From Planctomycetaceae bacterium (GTDB taxonomy: Bacteria; Planctomycetota; Planctomycetia; Pirellulales; Pirellulaceae), in the NCBI GenBank assembly GCA_020638995.1, contig JACKHM010000005.1:186001-250000 (forward strand): 64,000 nucleotides of DNA, written 5' to 3'. Below, piece by piece: positions 1 through 9,016 of this stretch (its first letter is position 1; each line of letters starts with the position of its first letter). A program made the translations under genes and the position numbers. Under the pieces are notes generated by a model. That model was not told the DNA's origin. It saw only the letters and a program-made list of their open reading frames with translations, and ran no database searches.

Positions 1-2
1 CG

Positions 3-2339
3 GCACCAGCCGTCGTGGGCGACTTTCTTCATGTCGGTACGACCGCCGGGATCTACTATGTGCTTAATCGTGAGACCGGAACCGTTGTTAGACAGATTGA
101 TTGCCAAGAGCCCATCTTTTCTGCACCCGCGGTGGGCACAAATCGCGTCTATTTCGCAACCCTTGGCGCACGAGTTTATGCCGTCGGACCGGGCGGGGAC
201 GTGGCATGGACGTGGGACTTTGTGAAAGAGGTTGTAGCGTTTGACGGCAACCGGTGGAGTGGCGAAGAGTGGCTGGCCGCTCGCGGTGATCGCGTCACCT
301 GGAAAGATCACTTTGTTTGCTCGCGTGACATCTGTTTGATCGGCAACACCGTGGTCATGCCTGCGGGCGGTCGGACGGTATTTCTCGAAGACGTGGAAAC
401 TGGACCAAAGCTTCGTTCGGTTGCGGCTATTCCGGCGTATGCGGGTTCCGAGTATCCGGCAACATTCGGACAGAGTGCCGACGAAACGGGGAATGTGTAT
501 GTCCAATGGCATCGGCGTGATAACGCCGGACGCGTCGAAGTCCTGCGACTGGCGGGAGACGAGGTGCAAGCCAGTTTCGTAGCGGGAACGGAGACCGCAA
601 TACACTTGCCGGGATTGTTAAGTTTCGCGTCGGTCAGCATACGCGATCGTGACATCTATCGCGTACGCCCGGAAGAAGGCCTGGGATTGTGTCGGCATAC
701 CATAGGAGATGAGACGCCCGAAGTGCTGTGCGAAGCGGCTTCTATCTGTCCACCGGTCTTGACGAGCAAACATGTCATTTACGGCGGGCTCAATGGCAAG
801 CTGCATGTCGTGCCGCTGGCCGAGGGCGAAGCGACCGTGTTGCCAACCGCTTTCAACAGCCCCATCACCGCTCCTGTCGCAGTTGCGGACGGACGCATTT
901 ACGTTGGGTCGGAAGATGGTCATCTGTATGTATTCGGTGAAGACGGCGCAGCTGTGTTGCCAACGAAGGACTTGCAAGTCGCAAAGATTCGCAGTCCACT
1001 CACCGGTCCCCTCGCTGATGCACGTTACGATTGGTACACAAATTACGGCGACTTTGGTGGAACGAATGCCAATCAGCAGGGCCTGCGGCCACCTTTGCGA
1101 ATGCGATGGGCGCGGCGACTTGAAGGCACGGTGAAACATCTGCCTGTGTGCGGCGGCGGCCGGCTCTATACACACACTGCCGAAGGGCAGATTATCGCCG
1201 TCGAGCAGGACACCGGCCGCTTGTTGTGGCGAAGACATTGGCCTGACGTTTACTTGTCCTTTACTTCGCCTTTGTATGTCGACGGGAAACTGCTAGTGCC
1301 GCAAGCGGGCATTAAACGTTCGTTGATGCGATGTCTTGATGCGGCCACCGGCGAGTTGCTCTGGGAGACTCCGTTCACGGGCTCGCCCAGTTGGAGTCGT
1401 CAGTTCCCGCCGGTTGTCCATGGCAAGATCGCCATCTATGCATCGGGATCCGGGGAATACGACGCGCAGGGAACCGAAAGGCCGTTCACGTTCAAGGGCG
1501 ATCCTGCGCCCCGCGCCGATGGGCGTGAAGTGATGAGCTGGATCTACTCGAACGACAATCCCTACTACCCCAAGGACCATCATCCACGCATCTGGGCCTG
1601 GAACCTTGACACGGGCGAAGTCGTCTGGGAGAAGGACTTTTCCGAATATGGTCGCGGTGGCAACGATTGTGGGATCTGTCTGCTGGACGGCAAGCTCTTC
1701 TATTCAACATTCTTTGGCTATGCGGCGAGCCAACGTCAACGTCGCGGCTTGCCGGCCGATAACAATGGACTCACGGCGTGTATCGAACCCGAGACTGGTG
1801 ACGTCGTCTGGTCGACCACGAACTTCTACGTGACTTCCAAATGTACGCTCAGCGCTCGTGACGGTCGCCTCTATATCGGTGGGTACAATCGAGCCGTTGA
1901 AGGAACCGACGATCGGTTTGTCTGGTGTCTGGACGCAAAGGACGGTTCGCTCGTCTGGAAGTCGGACGCGGTCACCTCGGCTTTGAATGTCGTGACGGTC
2001 GGCGAGGAGTTCATCTTCTCAAACGCGCTGCGAGGCAAAGGCAACGTCTTCGACCGCACTAGCGGCAAGGTCGTCAGCAGCATTGGCCACAATTATGCTT
2101 GTTGCCGGTTTACGCTATCCGAACCATACGTGCTTGGTGCGAACATGGACATGATCGATCTCTCGTCGGATGGCAAACTTGTTTCGACGGGCCCCGCGAT
2201 CGATTCTCGCGAGTGCCTTGGCGCTGTGGTGTCGAACGGTCGCATCTTTTACACGTCACAAGCCAGCGGTTTCGTGGTGTCGCAGACGTACGGAGAGGAG
2301 TCGAAGGAGTTACCTGCTGTTTGGGAGCGAGAGCCTTAA
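3..2339 (+). CDS. PQQ-like beta-propeller repeat protein, 5' end outside window
   Basis: The reading frame is open to the window edge; the codons before the first possible start (GTG at 15) already read APAVVGDF, a normal propeller strand, so the gene begins upstream and only its last ~778 residues are present. The protein is built from repeated strands of the PQQ/quinoprotein type, such as GTTAGIYYVLNRETG, GGLNGKLHVVPL, VGSEDGHLYVFG, HTAEGQIIAVEQDTGRLLW and CLDAATGELLWE. This suggests two propellers, roughly residues 1-320 and 380-778. Such proteins in planctomycetes are usually exported or periplasmic and may be structural; a bound cofactor cannot be inferred. The export signal would lie outside the window. 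The next gene starts 48 bases downstream behind a strong ribosome site. Confidence 0.85.
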   Translation, partial: APAVVGDFLHVGTTAGIYYVLNRETGTVVRQIDCQEPIFSAPAVGTNRVYFATLGARVYAVGPGGDVAWTWDFVKEVVAFDGNRWSGEEWLAARGDRVTWKDHFVCSRDICLIGNTVVMPAGGRTVFLEDVETGPKLRSVAAIPAYAGSEYPATFGQSADETGNVYVQWHRRDNAGRVEVLRLAGDEVQASFVAGTETAIHLPGLLSFASVSIRDRDIYRVRPEEGLGLCRHTIGDETPEVLCEAASICPPVLTSKHVIYGGLNGKLHVVPLAEGEATVLPTAFNSPITAPVAVADGRIYVGSEDGHLYVFGEDGAAVLPTKDLQVAKIRSPLTGPLADARYDWYTNYGDFGGTNANQQGLRPPLRMRWARRLEGTVKHLPVCGGGRLYTHTAEGQIIAVEQDTGRLLWRRHWPDVYLSFTSPLYVDGKLLVPQAGIKRSLMRCLDAATGELLWETPFTGSPSWSRQFPPVVHGKIAIYASGSGEYDAQGTERPFTFKGDPAPRADGREVMSWIYSNDNPYYPKDHHPRIWAWNLDTGEVVWEKDFSEYGRGGNDCGICLLDGKLFYSTFFGYAASQRQRRGLPADNNGLTACIEPETGDVVWSTTNFYVTSKCTLSARDGRLYIGGYNRAVEGTDDRFVWCLDAKDGSLVWKSDAVTSALNVVTVGEEFIFSNALRGKGNVFDRTSGKVVSSIGHNYACCRFTLSEPYVLGANMDMIDLSSDGKLVSTGPAIDSRECLGAVVSNGRIFYTSQASGFVVSQTYGEESKELPAVWEREP

Positions 2340-2387
2340 GAAGATCGTGGACAGAATGATGAAGGCAGAATAATGGAGGGGTAGGCC

Positions 2388-3200
2388 ATGCCGATCGAAG
2401 TTGCATCTGAAATCAGAATTCTGTCCGAGGACCAATTTCATTCTGTTGCTCATAACGTGATGGGAGTGTTCTTCGCAGTACACAACGCCTTCGGCAGATT
2501 GATGGAAGAGGAGCTTTATAAGCGAGTGAGTTGCCTCCGTTGCGAAGCGGTGGGCTTTGCTCCTGCCCTTCGTGAAGTACGCATCATAGTGTCGTGTCAA
2601 GATTTTGTGAAAGCGTACTTAATGGACTTGCTAGTTTGCTCGGGCCTAATGGTTGAAGTGAAAGCCGTCGAGCAGCTCACCGCTGCGCATCGAACACAAG
2701 CATTGAACTACCTTCTCCTGACAGGAATGCAGCACGGGCTGTTGGTCAATCTTCGGTCAAACAAAGTCACGAAGGAATTCGTTTCTACTACGCTGGACGG
2801 AAGTGAACGGCGTCGCCTGGTTGTCGACGACTCGAATTGGCGGGATGTAAACGCGGAAAGCGAGCGAGTGAAATGTCATCTATTGGAACTGCTTGCTGAT
2901 TGGGGCGGCTTTCTGCAGTTGTCGTTGTATCGTGAGGCGATTGTTCATGCGTTTGGAGGTGCTTCGACGGTTCTCAAGCGTGTACCAATCTATGGCGACA
3001 CTGCAGCAGTCAGCACACAAGAAGTATGCTGCCTCTGTACCGACACTGCGTTGGCGCTGACCGCGATCAAAGATAATCAAGCGTCAATGCGACGTCACTT
3101 ACAGCAGTTTCTTGATCATACGCGATTGGCACACTTGCAATGGATCAATCTGCATCATCACGATATTACGTTTCGCACCTTAAAAAGGAATTCAGTGTGA
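2388..3200 (+). CDS. GxxExxY family protein (PD-(D/E)XK-like)
   Basis: A 270-residue protein starting at an ATG with GGAGGGG at 2375-2381, six bases upstream. The N-terminal half matches the GxxExxY family: VFFAVHNAFGRLMEEELYKRV carries the helix that names the family (first Gly kept, ExxY as ELYK), followed by the EVKAVEQL strand with the E-x-K of the PD-(D/E)XK nuclease fold and the QALNYL helix. Family members are common in planctomycetes and have no settled function. Most are about 125-140 residues; this one has a C-terminal extension of about 130 residues that I do not recognise. Its stop codon overlaps the proposed GTG start of the following sulfatase (GTGA), so the two may be translationally coupled. 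Confidence 0.8.
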   Translation: MPIEVASEIRILSEDQFHSVAHNVMGVFFAVHNAFGRLMEEELYKRVSCLRCEAVGFAPALREVRIIVSCQDFVKAYLMDLLVCSGLMVEVKAVEQLTAAHRTQALNYLLLTGMQHGLLVNLRSNKVTKEFVSTTLDGSERRRLVVDDSNWRDVNAESERVKCHLLELLADWGGFLQLSLYREAIVHAFGGASTVLKRVPIYGDTAAVSTQEVCCLCTDTALALTAIKDNQASMRRHLQQFLDHTRLAHLQWINLHHHDITFRTLKRNSV

Positions 3201-4627
3201 GTGTCTGTGTTGCTTCAAGGGAACTTGAGTGTACGGTCGATCGCACCGATCATCATTCTGCCACGATTGCTCTGCCTGTCGTGGCGCTGCTAGTCAGTTT
3301 CACTCTCACACTGCTATCGACAACAGATGCTTGTGCCGAACGAGGCGTTACCAACATTCTGATCATCACTGCCGACAATCTTGGCTACGGAGACTTGCCG
3401 TGCTACAACGCTAAATCGCCGATCAAGGCTCCGAATTTGGATCGGCTGGCTTCGCAGGGTGTACGGCTTACGAGCTTCTATACCGCTTCGCCTACCTGCA
3501 CGGTGTCGAGGGCCTGTCTGCTGACGGGGCGAATTCCGCAGCGACACGGGCTGCTCGATCAATTGCCTGGGCTGGCGGGGAACTATGGCGTGGGTCTCAG
3601 GCACGAGGAAATCTTGATTCCGCAAGTGCTGAAGAATGCGCCCACGCGCTACGCGACGGGCTGTTTCGGCAAGTGGAACATTGGCTTTGCCGAGGGCTCG
3701 CGGCCGACGGAGCGAGGCTTTGACGAGTTCCTTGGCCACGCATCCGGCAATATCGACTACTATCACCACATCTACAACGGCAAGCACGATCTGTTTAAAG
3801 GCATCGAGGAGTTTCATGCCGACGGAACGTACTCGACGGATCTGTTCGCAGACGCTGCGATTGAGTTCATTCAGCGAAATTCCGCGGCGAAGCAGCCTTG
3901 GTTTTGTTACTTACCTTTCAACTCGCCGCACTTTCCGAACGCCAAGAACAAACAATCCGGTCAGCCCAAGCACTGGCAAGCACCGGATCGAGCGTTTGCT
4001 GCTTACGACATGGCTCCCGACGAGGCCGACCCGAAGCGGCGATATGACGCGGTCGTGTGGGCGCTGGACGAGGCGATTGGCCGTGTGCTGCGGGCGGTAG
4101 ATGACGTCGGAGTCGCACAGCAGACGTTTGTTTTCTTCTATTCCGACAACGGAGCTTTTCGTTTGGGACGCGCGGGACTTGATGTTGGCGTGAACGACCC
4201 GCTTCGTTCGGGGGGTGTGACCTGCTGGGAAGGTGGATTGCGGGTCGCTGCACTAGCGCGATGGCCGGGTAAGATCGCAGCGGCGTCTGTGATTTCGGAA
4301 CCATTGTGGTCGCCGGATCTCATGCTCGCCGCGATCGAACTTTCGGGCGCCAGCCTTCCCAACGATCGCATCTTCGACGGCAAGGACCCGCTGCCGGTCC
4401 TAACGGGACAGGCGAAGTCGCCTCATGAGTCGTTCTTTTTCATCTACCGCAGCCATGCGGCGCTGCGGCGCGGCGAGTGGAAGATCGTGCGTGAGAGGCC
4501 CGATCAGGGATGGCAACTGTTCGATTTGGCAGACGACATCAGCGAAACTCGTGACCTAGCCGATGACCATCCAAGCCGCGTCGCTGAACTGGAACGAGAG
4601 TTTGAGAAGTGGCAGTCGAGCTTTTAA
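3197..4627 (+). CDS. Exported sulfatase with atypical active-site motif
   Basis: Alkaline-phosphatase-superfamily sulfatase. I place the start at GTG 3197, overlapping the previous stop as GTGA, because AAGGA lies about 7 bases upstream and the product then begins with a signal peptide (hydrophobic stretch ALPVVALLVSFTLTLLST). An ATG at 3140 would add 19 residues that overlap the upstream gene. The sulfatase fold starts at NILIITADNLGYGD; the formylglycine motif is C101-T-V-S-R, with LLTGR after it; the later metal site is YSDNGAF. Two departures from the consensus: the motif Pro is Val (CxPxR becomes CTVSR) and the second metal Asp is Asn (ADN for ADD). The substrate is probably a sulfated polysaccharide or ester, but this is inference. 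Activity is less certain than for the neighbouring sulfatase. Confidence 0.88.
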   Translation: MSVCVASRELECTVDRTDHHSATIALPVVALLVSFTLTLLSTTDACAERGVTNILIITADNLGYGDLPCYNAKSPIKAPNLDRLASQGVRLTSFYTASPTCTVSRACLLTGRIPQRHGLLDQLPGLAGNYGVGLRHEEILIPQVLKNAPTRYATGCFGKWNIGFAEGSRPTERGFDEFLGHASGNIDYYHHIYNGKHDLFKGIEEFHADGTYSTDLFADAAIEFIQRNSAAKQPWFCYLPFNSPHFPNAKNKQSGQPKHWQAPDRAFAAYDMAPDEADPKRRYDAVVWALDEAIGRVLRAVDDVGVAQQTFVFFYSDNGAFRLGRAGLDVGVNDPLRSGGVTCWEGGLRVAALARWPGKIAAASVISEPLWSPDLMLAAIELSGASLPNDRIFDGKDPLPVLTGQAKSPHESFFFIYRSHAALRRGEWKIVRERPDQGWQLFDLADDISETRDLADDHPSRVAELEREFEKWQSSF

Positions 4628-4701
4628 TAGAGGTCGATGCCTGGGAGAATGATGGCCGCTAAAAATACAAAGTGACACAAGATACTCGCCACTCAATTCC
4701 A

Positions 4702-4749
4702 TGAGTTTCTCATGTCTATCCGATTTTCATGTAGCAAGGCCTCCTTGCT
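4702..4749 (+). other. Two small inverted repeats between the sulfatase genes
   Basis: CATGAG-N3-CTCATG lies at about 4702-4716 and AGCAAGG-N3-CCTTGCT at 4733-4749, both perfect. The second is a 7-bp stem with a 3-base loop, about 48 bases before the second sulfatase. There is no T-run after either, so they are not standard terminators. They could be an operator or leader structure. Confidence 0.35.
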
Positions 4750-4797
4750 CTGGCCGACAGGAACTCTGCGACGTTACTGACTAACAAGGATAGCAAT

Positions 4798-6240
4798 ATG
4801 ATTCGCATTCTCTCAATCACCTTCTGTCTAGCAGCGATGACGGCGGTGAACCATGCTGCTGAGCGTCCAAACATTCTCCTGATTGTCTCTGATGATCAGG
4901 GCTACAACGACCTTGGCATTCTTGGTAACGGGATCATCACGCCAGCACTCGATCGATTGGCAAGAGAGGGAACTCGGCTGACGAACTTCTATGTGGCGTG
5001 GCCAGCTTGCACACCGTCGCGAGCTGGATTGTTAACTGGGCGTTATCCGCAGCGTAATGGCATCTACGACATGATCCGAAATGAAGCTCCGGACTATGGA
5101 CACAGATACTCTGCGGCAGAATACGATGTCACGTTCGAGCGAATCGGTGGGATGGACGAACGCGAAGTCATTATTCCTCGCATGCTCAAGTCGATTGGAT
5201 ACAAGAGCGGCATCTATGGCAAATGGGATCTCGGGACGCTGAAACGCTATCTGCCCACGTCGCGTGGCTTTGATGACTTTTACGGCTTCGTTAACACTGG
5301 AATCGACTACTACACGCATGAACGATATGGCGTGCCAAGCATGTATCGTAACTTAACGAAGACGGAAGAAGATCGAGGAACCTATTGCACTTACCTGTTC
5401 GAGCGGGAAGCGTTACGGTTCCTGGAACAGCACGCCACGAGCGATCCTTTCTTCCTGTACGTTCCATTCAACGCACCACATGGTTCTTCGGCGTTGGAAC
5501 CGGAAATTCGTTCTACGGTTCAAGCTCCTGACGAATTCAAGCAGCTGTATCCAACGGTCGAGCCAGAATATCGGGAAGTGTCACGTTTTCGATATGCCGA
5601 GAAGGCCAAGGTTGTCACGCCCGAAGCACGCATCCGGGACTATCGCGCTGCAGTAACTTGCATGGATGCGTCGATCGGTAAAATGTTGGACCTGTTGGCT
5701 AAGAAGAAGATCCTCGACAACACGATCGTCATCTTTTTCTCGGACAACGGCGGGAGCGGTGGAGCGGATAATGCGCCACTACGTGGACATAAATCGCAAA
5801 CCTGGGAAGGTGGAATTCGCGTCCCCTGTTTGATACGTTGGCCTCACGGTAACGTGCTGGCGGGGTCGGTGAACGATGAGTTTCTCACCAGCTTGGAGCT
5901 CTTTCCGAGTTTTGCGGCAGCGACGGGGGCAACTCTTCCAGAGAATGTGACATTGGACGGCTACAACTGGTGGCCAACCGTGAAAGGCGAGACAAAATCT
6001 CCGCGAAAGGAAATGTTCTGGAAACGCAAAGATTTGATCGGGGCTCGCGTCGAGAACTGGAAGTGGGTCGATATGGGAGGCAAGAGCGGCGGTCTGTTCG
6101 ATCTCTCCGCCGATGTCGGTGAGGCAACTGATCTGTCGGAAAGACGGCCCGATGTTTTGAAGATGGTAAAATCTCGCTACCAAAATTGGTTGGCGGAAAT
6201 GGAGGCCGCGGAGCCGCGAGGTCCATTTCGCGACTTTTAG
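4798..6240 (+). CDS. Exported sulfatase (arylsulfatase family)
   Basis: A 480-residue sulfatase with an AAGGA site at about 4787 before its ATG and a short signal peptide (MIRILSITFCLAAMTAVNHA). The metal-binding start is NILLIVSDDQGYNDLG with the normal Asp pair, the formylglycine motif is canonical C71-T-P-S-R followed by AGLLTGR, and the second metal site is FFSDNGGSGG. It needs a formylglycine-generating enzyme; the FGE-fold protein at 16.5-17.6 kb lacks the catalytic cysteines, so the maturase must be encoded elsewhere. Together with the preceding sulfatase it forms a small locus for using sulfated substrates, typical of marine or biofilm planctomycetes. The precise substrate cannot be told. 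Confidence 0.93.
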   Translation: MIRILSITFCLAAMTAVNHAAERPNILLIVSDDQGYNDLGILGNGIITPALDRLAREGTRLTNFYVAWPACTPSRAGLLTGRYPQRNGIYDMIRNEAPDYGHRYSAAEYDVTFERIGGMDEREVIIPRMLKSIGYKSGIYGKWDLGTLKRYLPTSRGFDDFYGFVNTGIDYYTHERYGVPSMYRNLTKTEEDRGTYCTYLFEREALRFLEQHATSDPFFLYVPFNAPHGSSALEPEIRSTVQAPDEFKQLYPTVEPEYREVSRFRYAEKAKVVTPEARIRDYRAAVTCMDASIGKMLDLLAKKKILDNTIVIFFSDNGGSGGADNAPLRGHKSQTWEGGIRVPCLIRWPHGNVLAGSVNDEFLTSLELFPSFAAATGATLPENVTLDGYNWWPTVKGETKSPRKEMFWKRKDLIGARVENWKWVDMGGKSGGLFDLSADVGEATDLSERRPDVLKMVKSRYQNWLAEMEAAEPRGPFRDF

Positions 6241-6396
6241 CGAGATTCAGAGAGGCTTAACCGGCTTGGCAGCGATCCATTCGCGCCGCCCGAGTCGCGT
6301 CGCTTGCATGGTCGAGCTAATTAGGTAAGTATGTAACCTGTAAGTGCTCACCCCAATTCCTCTCAATCCGCTGCACCGCTTCACTCGAATTTTTCT

Positions 6397-8049
6397 ATGT
6401 ATTTCAAACTGAGTTGTCCCCACTGCAGCAAGTCGCTGAAGGTTCGCGAAGAGCAGGCGGGGAAAAAATGCCGTTGTCCATATTGCAAGACTGCGTTTGT
6501 TCTTCCGGTTCCATCCGGAGTCGACCTCGGCCTGCCTGAAAACAGTTCGAACGATCCGCTCGGGCTAGGAGCAGATGGTCCGTCCGCAGCAGGCTTTCCG
6601 AACATTAATGTCGGTAGCGCGACAGCGCCGGTCCAGTCTCCCAAAGGGTCGGTCACGCAATCACCGGCTGTGAAGCCGCAGGTCGGCGCGGTGAAGCCGA
6701 CGGCAGCAAAGCCCAAGCAAGAACCCACGCCGAGTCACGCCCATTCCCATGTTTCGGATGGCAGCGACATTAGTCTGGTGAAGAGCGGCATCATCGGCAT
6801 GATCGGTGCCGTTGCCATCTTTGGCATGCTCTATCCGCTTTGGCTGTCCAATATGCGGCTTGGGAAGATGTTTTGGGACAGCGTAGGCATCAACTTTCCC
6901 ACGACTCTGCTGATGTGCTGGTCATTTGCCATCTTGTATTTAAAGTCGCGTCAACTGGCCCAGCAGAAGTCAGCGATGCTGCTGGACCTGTTGCCCACCG
7001 AGATCTCGCGGGAGATCACCCTTTCATCGCTCGACAAGTTCGTTGCGCACATTCACAGTCTGCCGGATGAAGCACGCAGCAGTATTCTCGTAAATCGTGT
7101 GCTGCGTGGCATCGAGCATTTTCGCGTTCGAAAGAGTGCGGCGGAAACCGTCACGATGATGGAGTCGCAGTCGGCGATTGATGCCAGCAATGTTGCCAGC
7201 AGCTTTACCATCATCAAAGTCTTCATTTGGGCCATGCCGATTCTCGGGTTTATTGGAACTGTCATGGGGGTTAGCAGTGCGGTCAGTGGATTGTCCGCGA
7301 CGCTCGAAAATGCAGCCGATGTTTCCGCTGTGACCGATTCGATGAAAGGTGTTTTCGGAGGATTGGGGACGGCGTTCGACACAACTTTGCTTGCGCTAAT
7401 TATGAGCATGCTTGTCAAAATACCGACCTCGGCTATGCAAAAGAGTGAAGACGGATTAGTGACGATCGCTGACGAGTACTGTAACGAAAACCTGTTGCGG
7501 CGATTGAACGACGGTCGTGAGGGCGGCGCCGAACGCGGGGCCGGCGGTGCTTCTGGAGTTGATGCCAAGATTTTCCGCGAAGCGGTTGAAGCGGCGATGG
7601 GCACGCATCATGCCGAATTGGAAAGCTGGCTACAGAAACTTGATGCGATCGGCGGCAAGCTGACCACACAGGTGGCCAAGGGGTGGACCGACATCAACAC
7701 CAAGATGAAAGACCAGCAAGAACAACAATTGGCACTCTTCAAGCAGCAATACGTTGAACAGACCAACCTTTTGCAGAAGCAGTTACAAGAGATGAATGCC
7801 TCGGCGGTGGAAATACATAGGTCTTTGGCGGAACTTAGCGGGCAGGCGGCGTCGATGCAAAGCGATGTCACAAAATCCGTGTCCGGTTCGACACAGGCGT
7901 TGCAGACACACTTTGCCGGTCTGGAACGCGGCTTAACTGGGTTAAGCAGCGTGTTGGAGTCGCTTGGTCAAAAGCAAGTGGTTGTTCAACAAGTTGAAAC
8001 TCCGAAACGAGGCTGGTTTGGCGGCAAGAAACGTAATGGACGAAAGTAA
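6397..8049 (+). CDS. Zinc-ribbon MotA/TolQ/ExbB-family proton channel protein
   Basis: A 550-residue protein. Residues 1-35 form a zinc ribbon (CPHC at 7-10, CPYC at 26-29) like the ribbons on many planctomycete membrane proteins. A Pro/Lys-rich linker follows, then membrane segments IIGMIGAVAIFGMLYPLWL and FPTTLLMCWSFAILYL, a long cytosolic stretch, and the paired C-terminal segments IKVFIWAMPILGFIGTVMGVSSAVSG and GGLGTAFDTTLLALIMSMLV. These pairs are characteristic of the MotA_ExbB domain, with the G-x-x-G-T and T-A-F-x-T-T motifs. Residues about 410-530 are a Gln/Glu-rich coiled coil. It heads a three-gene set with two ExbD-like partners and probably forms the pentameric stator ring of a proton-driven motor. 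No TonB or Tol partner is nearby. Confidence 0.85.
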   Translation: MYFKLSCPHCSKSLKVREEQAGKKCRCPYCKTAFVLPVPSGVDLGLPENSSNDPLGLGADGPSAAGFPNINVGSATAPVQSPKGSVTQSPAVKPQVGAVKPTAAKPKQEPTPSHAHSHVSDGSDISLVKSGIIGMIGAVAIFGMLYPLWLSNMRLGKMFWDSVGINFPTTLLMCWSFAILYLKSRQLAQQKSAMLLDLLPTEISREITLSSLDKFVAHIHSLPDEARSSILVNRVLRGIEHFRVRKSAAETVTMMESQSAIDASNVASSFTIIKVFIWAMPILGFIGTVMGVSSAVSGLSATLENAADVSAVTDSMKGVFGGLGTAFDTTLLALIMSMLVKIPTSAMQKSEDGLVTIADEYCNENLLRRLNDGREGGAERGAGGASGVDAKIFREAVEAAMGTHHAELESWLQKLDAIGGKLTTQVAKGWTDINTKMKDQQEQQLALFKQQYVEQTNLLQKQLQEMNASAVEIHRSLAELSGQAASMQSDVTKSVSGSTQALQTHFAGLERGLTGLSSVLESLGQKQVVVQQVETPKRGWFGGKKRNGRK

Positions 8050-8055
8050 CGTGCG

Positions 8056-8075
8056 CGTTACGCTCCGTCGTGACG
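8056..8075 (+). repeat. REP-like palindrome, copy 1
   Basis: CGTTACG-N6-CGTGACG, seven bases after the stop of the channel gene, pairs with one G-T wobble. Together with the flanking GAGCC it resembles the copies at 8142-8168 and 63924-63948, which share the core TCACGCTCC-N-CGTGATGAGCC. It faces the next copy about 70 bases away, like a bacterial interspersed mosaic element. Confidence 0.45.
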
Positions 8076-8141
8076 AGCCATTTGACGCTCAAGACTATAA
8101 TCACTACACAAACTGCTAGTTGCACGAACTCCAACGCTGGG

Positions 8142-8168
8142 GGCTCATCACGGCGGAGCGTGATGGCC
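8142..8168 (-). repeat. REP-like palindrome, copy 2
   Basis: CATCACG-N6-CGTGATG at 8146-8165 is a perfect 7-bp inverted repeat. Read on the minus strand, the unit GGCCATCACGCTCC plus CGTGATGAGCC matches the copy near 63924 almost base for base. It ends 11 bases before the proposed start of the first ExbD-like gene, where a hairpin could affect translation. Confidence 0.5.
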
Positions 8169-8179
8169 ACATTGAAGAC

Positions 8180-9001
8180 ATGGCTCGACGACCACCTGCT
8201 GAAGACGAAGACGTCTCGCTGTTCCCATTTCTTAGCATTATCTGTGCGATCATCGGCGTTCTGACGCTGATGATCGCGGCCGTCACATTGGGGCAGATGA
8301 ACCAGGACGACGTAAAGGAAGCGGTCGAAAATGCCATCGCGATGGAACAGATCGAAAAGGAACTGGCGGCGACGGAAGATGCCGTCGAAGAAATGACGAT
8401 TCAGTTGGAGAAAGAGAAGGCAAAATTACTCGACAATGCGGGTAGTCGCCAAAACGAACTAGTAAAGTCGCGGGCAGAGCTTGATGCACTGATCAAGCAG
8501 CTTGCGGACACCAAAAAGAAGACGGAAGAGCAAAAGAAAGTCAAAATCGTCATCCCCGAGATTCCCAAAGGGCAGCGAGAAACCGTTGCTGACATGCAGT
8601 CACAACTATCGACCATCAAAGAGCGGCTCGCGATATTGCAGAAGAACCTGGACGAAAAGAAGAAGCCGCCAGAAGAGTCGCAGGTCTCCGTGCTGCCCGG
8701 AGGGACCGGTTTGAGCTTCAAACCGAATTTTGTCGAGTGTACGGCTAGTTCGATTGTACTTCATACCGAGGATCCACCATTAACGGTTCGCAATGCCGAG
8801 ATTGCGGCCAACGCAAAGTTCGTCGCGTTGCTCGAGAAAGTGGCGAACGACAAGAATCAGACGATTATATTTCTGCTGCGCAGCGACAGCCTAGGCACTT
8901 ATCGGTTGGTCAAGAAACTTTGTGATGATAACAACGTACGTAATGGTAAACTGCCAGCTGTCGGCAATGGTCGGCTCGACCTTCGCCATTTCAGAAACTA
9001 A
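8180..9001 (+). CDS. ExbD-like coiled-coil membrane protein, membrane Asp replaced by Ser
   Basis: The frame is open from a TTG at 8120, but that would translate through a REP-like palindrome; the ATG at 8180 gives a compact N-terminus (MARRPPAEDEDVSLFPFLS) directly before the membrane helix, as in ExbD/TolR, and 273 residues. One membrane segment lies at about residues 15-38 (FPFLSIICAIIGVLTLMIAA). A charged coiled coil covers about 45-165. The C-terminal domain, ending with QTIIFLLRSDSLGTYRLVKKL, looks like the periplasmic ExbD/TolR fold. ExbD and TolR carry an essential Asp at the start of the helix (PFID in ExbD); here that position is Ser19 (PFLS). The second ExbD-like gene follows after 15 bases and does carry the Asp. 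Confidence 0.75.
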   Translation: MARRPPAEDEDVSLFPFLSIICAIIGVLTLMIAAVTLGQMNQDDVKEAVENAIAMEQIEKELAATEDAVEEMTIQLEKEKAKLLDNAGSRQNELVKSRAELDALIKQLADTKKKTEEQKKVKIVIPEIPKGQRETVADMQSQLSTIKERLAILQKNLDEKKKPPEESQVSVLPGGTGLSFKPNFVECTASSIVLHTEDPPLTVRNAEIAANAKFVALLEKVANDKNQTIIFLLRSDSLGTYRLVKKLCDDNNVRNGKLPAVGNGRLDLRHFRN

Positions 9002-9016
9002 TAGAACTTTTAGCCG

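Noticed and set aside
618..1238. 206-residue minus-strand frame
   Set aside because: It is the antisense of the PQQ-propeller gene and has Cys/Arg-rich shadow composition.
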